This document shows, in pieces, positions 25,438 through 33,872 of a stretch of DNA of 39,409 nucleotides; within the stretch, counting starts at the first letter, position 1, and every line of letters begins with the position of its first letter. The notes below the pieces were generated by a model, which was not told the DNA's origin, searched no databases, and saw only the letters and a program-made list of their open reading frames with translations. Source of the stretch: Porticoccaceae bacterium (GTDB lineage Bacteria > Pseudomonadota > Gammaproteobacteria > Pseudomonadales > Porticoccaceae). Both the position numbers and the translations under genes were made by a program. The stretch spans positions 5,092 to 44,500 of the forward strand of contig PCCK01000006.1 in NCBI GenBank assembly GCA_002731695.1, read 5' to 3'.

Positions 25438-27750
25438 TCAGTCTCCGGTCGTTGACGGTTTACCAAGGGCGATAATCTGAGAGATTTTGACGTCACGTGA
25501 TGAGTTGCCGATCAAGATCTTGTAGTGCCCATCCTCAACTGTCCACTTACGTTTTTCGGGATGAAAGTAGGAGAAGGCGTCACTGCTTAATTCAAATTCA
25601 ACCTCTTTTTTTGTGTTGGATCCCACGTGCACTCTTTTGAATGCTTTTAGCTCTTTTACGGGCCTATCGACCTTTGATGTTGGATGGCTTAAATACAATT
25701 GAGCTACATCAGTCCCTGCCACATTACTCTCGTTTTCAATCTCAAATCGCACCAAAAAAGATGACCCAGTGAGGGGATGAACACGCAGATTCCTGTAGGT
25801 AAATTCAGAGTAACTCAATCCATACCCAAAGGGATACAAAACATCTACTCCCATTTTATCAAAGTACCGATATCCGACGTAAATACTCTCGTCGTATTTG
25901 TTACTGGCCCCGTTCTTACTAAATACTTCTCCTTCATAAAAAGAACTAGTCGGATAATCTTTCGGGGATCTCGGATAGCTAAAAGGCAGTTTTCCACTAG
26001 GGTTGATCTGACCGACAATTATCTCACCGATGGCGCGACCAATTTTTTCTCCAGAGTAGGGTACGAATAATAGTGTTTCGACCGAATCAATCCAGCGATT
26101 CATATCAACATAAGACCCTGCGATATTAATAACGATAGAATTAGGATTTTCACCCGTCACGGAATGGATGAGTGTTTCCTGAACTCTAGGTAATCCTGCT
26201 TTATCCCGATCTCTACCCTCACTCTCATCGAAGCCTGATAAGCCAACTACTAAAATGACTAAGTCGGTTTTTGCTGCTAATTCTGAGGCCTCTTGTATCA
26301 AAACCCTGTTTTCTTTGAACAGTAATTGTTTATTATCTTTGATATTCGACGTTTTAACGCCGGCTGCATAGCTGACTTTAATTCCCTCAGGAATAACAGC
26401 TTTTATTCCGTTAAATGGAGAAATCAGTGCTTCCCTCTTGTACCAATTTCTGCCGCTACCGCCTCCCTGCAAATAAAGGGCATAGTCTAATTTACCGAGG
26501 TCGGGGAATGGCTTCGCGTTTGGCCCAATCACCGCGACAGACTTATATTTCTTGAGATCTAAGGGTAGTAAGTTGATTTTATTCTTAAGGAGAACCGCTG
26601 ATTTCTGTGCGACCTCTAATGCGATATTTTGATGCCTCTGATGATGAATGACCGAGCTAGGGAAGGTGTGTAAATTATCGAACATCCCAACCTTAAACAT
26701 AGCATAGAGTTTTTGACTTACCAGCTCATTTATCACATTTTCGGAAACCATATTCCTTGTTACTGCATCAACCAGATTTTTGCCATAGAATTTTGTAGCG
26801 TGCATTTCGACATTCATACCGGCTAGTGCTGACGGCGCAGTGGAGTACATTGCGCGTGCAAAGTCAGATAGAACAAAGCCCTTAAAACCCCACTCGTCTC
26901 GAAGAATGTCAGTAAGCAACCTTTTGTGTTCGCAAGCCTGAATACCATTGACGCGATTGTAGGCGCACATGATGTTTAGTGCTCCACCTTCGACCACTGC
27001 AGCTTTAAAGCCTGGAAGGTAGATTTCTCTCAATGCACGTTCGTCAACGCTATTATTGATATCGAATCTATGCCTTTCTTGATTATTCACGACAAAATGT
27101 TTTGGCCCGGAAATGATCCCATGAGCTTGTTGGGCTTTCACAAACGGTACAATTAACTGAGATATTAGATAAGGGTCCTCTGAAAAAGATTCCCAGTTCC
27201 TTCCTCCAAGCGGGTGTCGGATAACATTTAATGTAGGTCCCAAGTTTAGGTTTTGACCAAGCGCCCTCAATTCCTTTGCAAGTGCTACACCGACTCGACT
27301 ATACAATACCGGATCCCAAGATGCGCCAATGGCGATAGGTGTGGCGAAATAGGTGGCGTTCGCGTAAGGATTTCGTCCAGTCCTTACGCCTGTAATACCA
27401 TGTCCCATGATTAGCGGGGGAATACCGAGCCTTGCATTACCTGAGGTCCCAAAATTAAGATCGGGGCTACCGAATGGGTTGTCGTCGTCGCGAACTGCCA
27501 TTCCTCCGAGTTGTTGCACCTTTTCCTCTAGTGACATCTGTTCCAAAAGCTCTTTTACCCTGATCTCTATAGCAACATTGGTGTTGCTATGTACCATTCC
27601 ATTATTATCCGACGCAGCATTTACACAAGAGTAAAGGGCTATTAGGATTACAGAAATAAGTTTATAAAGCTGTAATCGAAGCTTATTAGAGTCTACTCCT
27701 CGAGCTAGTGTCAGACGATGACAGACGGTTTTGACCTTATTTATTAACAT
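25438..27750 (-). CDS. Glycoside hydrolase family 3 (beta-glucosidase-like), exported
   Basis: 770-residue GH3 enzyme that removes terminal beta-linked sugars. The N-terminus has a basic stretch and then a hydrophobic signal segment (about residues 28-46). The (beta/alpha)8 domain carries G-P-T-L-N-V-I-R-H-P-L-G-G-R-N-W-E-S-F and K-H-F-V-V-N-N-Q-E, and the nucleophile D296 in G-F-V-L-S-D-F. The second domain has the V-A-V-I-G-P-N-A block, and a C-terminal Fn3-like domain spans about 650-760 (V-A-Q-L-Y-L-S). Sugar specificity is not decidable here. Facing the sulfatase, it suggests a small polysaccharide-processing pair. A later start nearer the signal peptide is possible. Confidence 0.92.
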   Translation of the reverse strand: MLINKVKTVCHRLTLARGVDSNKLRLQLYKLISVILIALYSCVNAASDNNGMVHSNTNVAIEIRVKELLEQMSLEEKVQQLGGMAVRDDDNPFGSPDLNFGTSGNARLGIPPLIMGHGITGVRTGRNPYANATYFATPIAIGASWDPVLYSRVGVALAKELRALGQNLNLGPTLNVIRHPLGGRNWESFSEDPYLISQLIVPFVKAQQAHGIISGPKHFVVNNQERHRFDINNSVDERALREIYLPGFKAAVVEGGALNIMCAYNRVNGIQACEHKRLLTDILRDEWGFKGFVLSDFARAMYSTAPSALAGMNVEMHATKFYGKNLVDAVTRNMVSENVINELVSQKLYAMFKVGMFDNLHTFPSSVIHHQRHQNIALEVAQKSAVLLKNKINLLPLDLKKYKSVAVIGPNAKPFPDLGKLDYALYLQGGGSGRNWYKREALISPFNGIKAVIPEGIKVSYAAGVKTSNIKDNKQLLFKENRVLIQEASELAAKTDLVILVVGLSGFDESEGRDRDKAGLPRVQETLIHSVTGENPNSIVINIAGSYVDMNRWIDSVETLLFVPYSGEKIGRAIGEIIVGQINPSGKLPFSYPRSPKDYPTSSFYEGEVFSKNGASNKYDESIYVGYRYFDKMGVDVLYPFGYGLSYSEFTYRNLRVHPLTGSSFLVRFEIENESNVAGTDVAQLYLSHPTSKVDRPVKELKAFKRVHVGSNTKKEVEFELSSDAFSYFHPEKRKWTVEDGHYKILIGNSSRDVKISQIIALGKPSTTGD

Positions 27751-28057
27751 TACTTATCGATAGGCCTTATGAAGTTGTATCTTGCTGTGCGTTTAAACTC
27801 TCTGTTTAACAATACCTGTTTTGTCCATAATGTTTCAAAGCTTTTCTTGAGAATGTTCTAAAGTCTTAGGCGCATTTCAATCAATATTGCATTAATTTTT
27901 CAAAGGATTCCTGCAATATGAAGTAAGATGTGCTTCGTGGGATCCTAAACTCTATGAGGAGGGTACGCAGACACCAGAAAAATGACTTTTCTTCAATCTC
28001 TGATAATTCTTCCCATAGAATTAGCGATTATGATATTCAAATTTTAGGGTAAACAAC
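27751..28057. other. Intergenic region upstream of the GH3 gene
   Basis: About 300 bp between the GH3 start and the acyl-CoA synthetase relic. No gene, repeat or clear promoter is recognised. A short protein-like plus-strand frame ending near 27980 was seen but matched no family from memory. Confidence 0.4.
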
Positions 28058-28625
28058 ATGAAAGGAGATATGCAAGGCAAACCATGTTTTGGAGTTCAAC
28101 TCAAAATAGTCAACGACAAAGAGGTCGAGTTGCCATGTGATGGGGCAGCAATAGGACATCTGATGGTTAGATGATCGTGTATTTTAAAGCGATATTTTAA
28201 AGATACGAAAAAAGCGGTTGATAACCACGTATGGTTCGATACTGGAGATATTTTAACGTTGGATGAAGATGGGTATATGACCATTGTTGGCCTTGCAAAG
28301 GATGTTGTGAAATCTGGAGGGGGAGTGGATCAGCTATATTGATCTTGAGAATGCAGCATATGAGCATCTAAAAATTATAGAGGCTTGTGTCATTGGGATA
28401 CCAAATTATAAATGGGATGAGAGCCCCCTTTTTTTTGTCGTTACTGAGGTAGGTAAATCAATTGAAAAGCAAGAGATAAAAGATTTTTTGAGCTCAAAAG
28501 TAGCAAAGTGGCGGATACCAGATGATATTATATTCGTTGATCAACTGCCACACGGCGCCACTGGTAAGCTTCAGAAGTTTAGTTTACGCGAGGAACATTC
28601 CAATCATTATTCTCAGAATGGCTGA
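28058..28625 (+). pseudogene. C-terminal remnant of a fatty-acyl-CoA synthetase (AMP-binding family)
   Basis: The frame encodes the C-terminal third of a medium/long-chain acyl-CoA ligase: F-G-V-Q-L-K-I-V-N-D, K-R-Y-F-K-D, the adenylation motif W-F-D-T-G-D-I-L-T-L-D-E-D-G, K-D-V-V-K-S-G-G, then in the next frame E-W-I-S-Y-I-D-L-E-N-A-A and the closing catalytic-lysine motif P-H-G-A-T-G-K-L-Q-K. Three lesions are seen: the N-terminal two thirds are absent; TGA replaces an expected Gly codon at 28172-28174; and a G5 run at 28319-28323 shifts the frame by one base (four G would restore it). Clearly dead, or in part an assembly error at the G run. Confidence 0.88.
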
Positions 28626-28818
28626 TGGATGACCAGTATTATCGGGTTTTCTCAAATCGTATTGAATTTTGGTCATTGAGAGGGTGAGATCATTTATGTT
28701 CTTATGGTGGTGGGTTCGTATTTAGTGTAAGCCACCAATGTTCTCGAACAAGCGGCTGCTGGATTTAATTTCCGCTCTAATAAGTGAGCGTTTAACTGGG
28801 TATCCAATATAAAATGTT

Positions 28819-29706
28819 ATGAAGAAAAAAATAGCTTTCATCGGGCTTGGGGTAATGGGGCATCCAATCGCAGGTCATCTAACAAAAGATAATTATGATG
28901 TCTGTGTATTTAACCGGACGACCTCAAAGTCGGATTCATGGTTGGAAAAGTTCAAAGGCCGAAAAGGTAAAACAATTGCCGATACTGTGTACGATGCAGA
29001 AATTATTTTTTCTTGTGTAGGAAATGATCATGACCTGCGGAAAATAGTTTTGGGGAGTAATGGCGCGTTGGCTAACTCGAAAAAGGGCGCTATTATTATT
29101 GACCATACTACAACATCGGCTGAGATCGCGGTTGATGTCGGCAACGAATGCAAAAAGTTTGGTAGATATTTTATGGATGCTCCGGTTTCTGGTGGGCAAG
29201 ATGGCGCCATCAAAGGAGAGTTGTCGGTGATGTGTGGTGGCGATCTTGATGTTTTCTATAAAGCTCAACCTGTCATGCAGAGTTATGCAAGAAACATTGT
29301 TCGTATTGGTGGTGTTGGTCAGGGCCAATTAACAAAGATGGTCAATCAAATTTGTATCGCGGGGTTGCTTCAAGGGCTATCAGAGGGGATAGCATTTGCA
29401 ACTAATGCTGGATTAGATCCCATTAAAGTGATAAATGCAATCAGCTCGGGAGCCGCCGGGTCGTGGCAGATGAAAAATCGGTCTGCTAGCATGATCGAGG
29501 GAAAATATGATTTCGGATTCGCCGTTGAATTAATGAGGAAAGATCTCGGAATTTGTATTTCAGAGGCTGTTAAAAATGGATCTGAATTGCCGGTTACAAA
29601 GCTCGTAGACCTTTTTTATTCTGAAATTCAACAAAATGGTGGCCATCGTTTTGATACTTCAAGTCTCTTAAGCAGGCTGCCTGTTATTCACAACGAAAAA
29701 AATTGA
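28819..29706 (+). CDS. NAD(P)-dependent beta-hydroxyacid dehydrogenase (3-hydroxyisobutyrate dehydrogenase family)
   Basis: Oxidises a beta-hydroxyacid, or reduces the corresponding semialdehyde, using NAD(P). N-terminal Rossmann motif G-L-G-V-M-G-H-P-I-A-G-H-L; substrate-binding block D-A-P-V-S-G-G (about residues 120-126); catalytic K173 in G-Q-G-Q-L-T-K-M-V-N-Q. Length 295 aa is normal. The members of this family (3-hydroxyisobutyrate, tartronate semialdehyde, glyoxylate/succinic semialdehyde reductases) cannot be told apart with confidence here. It is intact but lies between two relics. A link with acyl-CoA or valine catabolism is possible, given the upstream remnant, but not shown. Confidence 0.9.
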   Translation: MKKKIAFIGLGVMGHPIAGHLTKDNYDVCVFNRTTSKSDSWLEKFKGRKGKTIADTVYDAEIIFSCVGNDHDLRKIVLGSNGALANSKKGAIIIDHTTTSAEIAVDVGNECKKFGRYFMDAPVSGGQDGAIKGELSVMCGGDLDVFYKAQPVMQSYARNIVRIGGVGQGQLTKMVNQICIAGLLQGLSEGIAFATNAGLDPIKVINAISSGAAGSWQMKNRSASMIEGKYDFGFAVELMRKDLGICISEAVKNGSELPVTKLVDLFYSEIQQNGGHRFDTSSLLSRLPVIHNEKN

Positions 29707-29737
29707 TCGACTATTTTATCAACCAATATTTTAATTG

Positions 29738-30270
29738 TTAGTATTTTCGCCCTGCAAAGTCCTCTTTGAATAGTGTTCTCGTCAAGGCCGAACTGACTTT
29801 GGACGCCTTGCCCGTGAACTCGCTAAGTTTACTGAGGCGCTCCTCGAGAGATGAAGGCTCGCTGAGGATTATACTTCCTACTTTGTGTTGAAAATTGGTC
29901 TGCCGCTCATATCCTACGGATCCAAAGGAAATTAATAGCTCAATTATGACGGTAGGGTGCTGAAGGACGAGGGCATCGAACTATTTTTTTTGAGAACTAA
30001 GCATTTAGGCGCGCTTGTGGCTACAACAGACGCAGTCCTTTCGGTTTTTTTAATTACACTAATTTCGCCGATCAATGCAGGTGCAGAAAGGTTAGCGGTA
30101 TGAAGGACAATATTTTCCTTATCGATTTGTATTTTCTCGAATACCGAAAAGTTACCATCCAACACAAAGAAAACATCTGCGTTATTGGATCCTTGTTTTA
30201 TGAGAACATCCCCCTTGGACAGATCAGCAGCAACGAGGGATTTCGATAAGATGTCGATTCCGGGCTTAAC
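29738..30270 (-). pseudogene. Cyclic nucleotide-binding domain protein, frameshifted and lacking a start
   Basis: Minus-strand remnant with a CRP-type cNMP-binding domain: G-D-V-L-I-K-Q-G, V-F-F-V-L-D-G-N-F, A-L-I-G-E-I and the phosphate-binding-like T-E-R-T-A-S-V-V-A. The frame stops after an A8 run (T8 on the plus strand, 29984-29991). Moving one base restores F-D-A-L-V-L-Q-H-P-T-V and a helical tail ending at 29738. Upstream a TAG (30271-30273) precedes the domain with no start codon, so the N-terminus is missing too. Probably dead. The homopolymer alone could be a sequencing error, but the missing start argues against that. Confidence 0.75.
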
Positions 30271-30273
30271 CTA

Positions 30274-30430
30274 ATGTGGGCTAAATTGAGATTAGTTGTG
30301 GTTTTAATTTAAAGACAGACATTTGAGCAGGCCCAGCATTAAAGAGAGAAATAGTTTATAGTCAGCAGTAGTGATGTGGGGAAAGTATAATATGAATAGG
30401 TCAGCATGTTACTAATAAAAATTAAGTATT
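30274..30430. other. Upstream region of the CotH-family gene
   Basis: AT-rich 157 bp. A TATAAT hexamer at 30386-30391 is a possible -10 box, about 105 bp before the likely start codon, but no matching -35 box is visible. Confidence 0.3.
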
Positions 30431-30490
30431 TTGTGGAATTATCTCGGGGTTATTTTGAAAATAATCATTTCTAAGGCGTGTCATGTCGCA

Positions 30491-33400
30491 ATGTATGAAA
30501 ATTTTATGCGACTATTTTCACCCTTTCAGGTTTTTTTAAAACTTACTATCGCTATATCCTCAGTCATGGCTCTATCGTTAGTAGCCGCCGACACAGAATT
30601 CTTGGAGCAGGACTCGTCCTGTGAGGAGAATAAATTATCCGGCTCTGCTCTGGTGCACGATGGCTCTGTTGAAGTCATCTTCAATCAAAGTCCGATTTCA
30701 CAAGGTATACTCACACTTTTCCTTCAAATTCAGCCCGCGCAAAAAGTTCTTCAGGAGGAAGAGTTTTTAACCCACTCTCCAGATCGGATCCAAATTTTCG
30801 ATACGGAGGCAACTTTTCATAAATTATCTCTCAATCCAGCGGTCAAGATACCAATGGAGTCACGATTATCCCTGGTTTATCATACGGCAGACGGAGAATG
30901 CCGAGTCCCTGTGTTTGAAAATTTTAAATTTGGTCACTTTGTAGATCCCTTTGCTTCAATTGAATCGATTAGTGATGCCACTTATGACGTTGATGAATTT
31001 TATCCTGGTGACTCAGAGAATATTGATTTGGATCACGTGGGCGGTGCCAACTACTATGATTCTTACAGTTTAGGTAATGGAAAAATTGCTCGCGAGATCT
31101 CGGGAGAGACTATTTCGTATTTATCAAATTCTAGTGGAGAGCAAGATATTGATGAGCGTACTGGTGTCATCAGTTCAAAAACTTATTCGGGGGAGATTAG
31201 TTCAGGTAATGAGCTAGATTGTGAAACTTGCTCACAACCGATCGGGGGAAGGATATACCATTGGAAAAATCACGCGCTCCTTAACTCTGTTCAGTTAAAT
31301 TTGTCAAAATCAGGTGATGGACCGGATACAGAATTGGATCAAGTGATTTCCGATGAGCTCGGGGCCTATAAATTTACAAAAGAATTTACAAGTACGAACT
31401 ACGTGGAGGCCGAATTTTTTGTTCCTGAGGGTGAAGCTGAAAATGTTATTACTTCTGCAGATGCACTAGCTGCATTAAAAATAGCAGTCGGCACAAACCC
31501 AAATATTGATCCAGACGGCGATGGCCCAATGAATAAACTACCTGTGTCTCCCTATCAATACATAGCTGCAGACGTTAATGGCGATAATAGGGTCACCTCC
31601 TCGGATGCGCTCGCTATTTTAAAGATGGCTGTAAATCTTGATAATGCATCGCAAAGGCGGTGGGTTTTTGTGCCTGAGCAAATCAAATTCTGGGAGTCCG
31701 ATGATATAACTGGTTCGGGAAAGTTTTTGTCATCTTCGTCGGACGTCGGTTGGATATCGCAGCCATCGGTCGTGACATACCCCGTTTCCGAAGCGCAAAA
31801 TTTCGTTGGGCTAATGGTCGGTGACGTAAATGGGAGCTGGGATGCACCTAAAAATGCAGCCAGTGTAAGTCAAAGTTACCTTGCATCTGTGCAGCAGAGT
31901 TTATCGACTCCCATCTCTCAATGGGCTATTCATAGCTTGGATCCTGTTATGCTTAATTTTGCATTTCTTGCCGCTGACAACCCAGGCTTGGAGAAAAATA
32001 TTATTATGTCGGTTGATGGTGATAGGATTTCAGGTCGATCCGAAACAAACGTAAGTATTGAAAACTTAATCGCAAGTTTTACATCAACAGGCCATTCAGT
32101 GTTTGTTTCTGAAGTACCTCAGCAGAGCAGCATTTCGGCTAATGATCATCGAAAAATTCTGAAATACACGGTAGCTGGTTTTGATAACCAGGAGGTTAGC
32201 TATGATGTAGAGGTAACGCAATTTACCGGCTTACCCATTATTTACATCACAACGGAGGGATTGGCACCGATTCAGTCGAAGGAGGATTATGTAAATGGCG
32301 TGGTGACTGTTGATGGTGGTCGCGATTATCAAAGCCTATCTAACCTAGAGATGAAAATTAGGGGGAGAGGGAATTCGACTTGGTTTATCCACCCTAAAAA
32401 GCCCTACCAAATGAAATTATCTGACAAGAGTGAGTTTCTCGGGATGCCTCTTGATAAAAAATGGCTTTTTCTTGCGGAGTACTCCGATAAAACAATGCTA
32501 AGAAATACTATAGCGTTTGAGATGGGAAAATTAAGCACTTTAGATTATACGCCTCAAGGTCGATTCGCTGAGGTGTTACTAAATAATGAGTATATTGGAA
32601 CATACAATATCACTCAAAAGGTCGAGGAGGGTGATAATCGGGTTGTTCTTGGAGATAATGGTTACCTTCTCGAGATTGATCAATTAGATCGTCTTGATCC
32701 AGATGATGTTTACTTCGAGACAGATGAGTTTCTCATTAACATAAAAGAGCCCTCCATCGATGCTGATAGTGATGAGCATTTGTATATCCGTAGTCATATC
32801 AATGAATTTGAGGAGGTTTTATTTTCACCAAATTTTGCAGATGTTTCTCTTGGTTATCAGAAGTACATAGATGTCTCAAGTTTTATTGATTGGTTCTTGA
32901 TCAGCGAAATAACGAAGAATGTTGATTCGAAGGACTTTTCGAGTATCTTTTTAAATCACACTCCGGGTGGAAAGATAAAAATGGGCCCGCTTTGGGATTT
33001 TGACTTGTCGTTTGGTAATGTTGATTATTCCGATAGTCGATACTATCAGGGGTTTTGGGTGAAGGAACACGCTTGGTATGAAAGGCTTTTTGAGGACTCT
33101 TTTTTTGTAAAAAAAGTGAAGGAACGGTTTGAATATTACATCAACAATATAAATCACATAATTTCATTCATAGACCAGATAGCTGACAGATTGAGACTCG
33201 CTCAAGAAATGAATAATAATAAATGGGAAACGATTGGGACCTATGTCTGGCCGAATCCCGTAGTTTTTGACACCTATCAGGCGGAGGTAGATCATCTAAA
33301 ATCTTGGTATCTAAATCGTATGGATTGGTTACAAACAGCGTTTAACGATCTTAGCCTTGTCGAGATAATTATTGAGGATGGTCAGAGTATTGCAGTTACG

Positions 33401-33778
33401 TCGGTCCCAGGAATGCTTCAGGCAGAAGCTTATACCGATATGTTTGGTGTAGAGACAGAATCTACAGGAGATATTAATGGCGGACAAAATATCGGTTATA
33501 TTTCGGAAGGGGATTGGTTTGAGTATGAAATCGATGTCACAGAGGCGGGAGAGTATCTAGTGGAATATCGAATTGCAGGTGAACGAGAGGGCGGTAGTTT
33601 TGAAGTGAGGATTGACGGTGAGTCCGTTGATTATCGGAGTGTCCCATTGACCGGTGGCTGGCAAATCTGGGCAACAATTTCACACACATTCAACATGACT
33701 GCAGGGCGTCATCGGGTGAGAGTAACTGCCCTCTCAGAGGGATGGAACTTAAATTGGATTAGGTTCTCAAGAAGCTAG
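30491..33778 (+). CDS. Secreted CotH-kinase-fold protein with dockerin-like module and CBM6
   Basis: The frame opens at TTG 30431, but in-frame ATGs at 30491 and 30506 precede a clear signal peptide ending in V-A-A-D, so 30491 (or 30506) is preferred. In order, numbered from the TTG: unknown beta domain (about 55-170); acidic linker; C-E-T-C; shared dockerin-like module (276-503); linker domain (about 505-600); CotH-type domain (about 602-960) with K-I-R-G-R-G-N-S-T-W, K-K-P-Y-Q-M-K-L and G-P-L-W-D-F-D-L-S-F-G; C-terminal CBM6 (about 988-1115) with L-Q-A-E-A-Y and E-G-W-N-L-N-W-I-R-F. CotH proteins are atypical protein kinases in Bacillus spore coats; extracellular bacterial members, some with dockerins, exist. 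Its target is unknown. It is convergent with the next giant gene, 79 bp apart. Confidence 0.88.
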   Translation: MYENFMRLFSPFQVFLKLTIAISSVMALSLVAADTEFLEQDSSCEENKLSGSALVHDGSVEVIFNQSPISQGILTLFLQIQPAQKVLQEEEFLTHSPDRIQIFDTEATFHKLSLNPAVKIPMESRLSLVYHTADGECRVPVFENFKFGHFVDPFASIESISDATYDVDEFYPGDSENIDLDHVGGANYYDSYSLGNGKIAREISGETISYLSNSSGEQDIDERTGVISSKTYSGEISSGNELDCETCSQPIGGRIYHWKNHALLNSVQLNLSKSGDGPDTELDQVISDELGAYKFTKEFTSTNYVEAEFFVPEGEAENVITSADALAALKIAVGTNPNIDPDGDGPMNKLPVSPYQYIAADVNGDNRVTSSDALAILKMAVNLDNASQRRWVFVPEQIKFWESDDITGSGKFLSSSSDVGWISQPSVVTYPVSEAQNFVGLMVGDVNGSWDAPKNAASVSQSYLASVQQSLSTPISQWAIHSLDPVMLNFAFLAADNPGLEKNIIMSVDGDRISGRSETNVSIENLIASFTSTGHSVFVSEVPQQSSISANDHRKILKYTVAGFDNQEVSYDVEVTQFTGLPIIYITTEGLAPIQSKEDYVNGVVTVDGGRDYQSLSNLEMKIRGRGNSTWFIHPKKPYQMKLSDKSEFLGMPLDKKWLFLAEYSDKTMLRNTIAFEMGKLSTLDYTPQGRFAEVLLNNEYIGTYNITQKVEEGDNRVVLGDNGYLLEIDQLDRLDPDDVYFETDEFLINIKEPSIDADSDEHLYIRSHINEFEEVLFSPNFADVSLGYQKYIDVSSFIDWFLISEITKNVDSKDFSSIFLNHTPGGKIKMGPLWDFDLSFGNVDYSDSRYYQGFWVKEHAWYERLFEDSFFVKKVKERFEYYINNINHIISFIDQIADRLRLAQEMNNNKWETIGTYVWPNPVVFDTYQAEVDHLKSWYLNRMDWLQTAFNDLSLVEIIIEDGQSIAVTSVPGMLQAEAYTDMFGVETESTGDINGGQNIGYISEGDWFEYEIDVTEAGEYLVEYRIAGEREGGSFEVRIDGESVDYRSVPLTGGWQIWATISHTFNMTAGRHRVRVTALSEGWNLNWIRFSRS
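31256..31939 (+). other. Dockerin-like module, copy 2 (within the CotH-family protein)
   Basis: Residues 276-503. Same order as the other copies: Y-H-W-K-N-H-A-L-L; I-T-S-A-D-A-L-A-A-L-K-I-A-V-G; N-P-N-I-D-P-D-G; S-P-Y-Q-Y-I-A-A-D; F-hand D-V-N-G-D-N-R-V-T-S-S-D; W-V-F-V-P-E; G-D-V-N-G-S-W; Q-W-A-I. It has no full set of acidic Ca ligands in the first half, and Asn replaces the usual Gly at position 6 of F-hand 2. Like copy 1 it is preceded by a C-x2-C pair. Confidence 0.85.
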
Positions 33779-33844
33779 AACCAATGAGATAGCTCTTTTG
33801 TTGATTCCCGAGTTTTTGTGTTATAAATCGGTGCATAAAAAACG

Positions 33845-33872
33845 GATATTTTTTGGTTTAAAATAAAATATC
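33845..33872. terminator. Possible bidirectional terminator between convergent genes
   Basis: Inverted repeat GATATTTT / AAAATATC around a 12-base loop, T-rich on both strands. It covers the stop codon of the minus-strand giant gene and is 66 bp after the CotH gene stop. The stem is AT-rich, so it is only a weak candidate. Confidence 0.3.

Noticed and set aside
30431-30490. TTG 30431 as the start of the CotH-family protein
   Set aside because: The first 20 residues would precede a normal signal peptide, and ATG codons at 30491 and 30506 fit it better.
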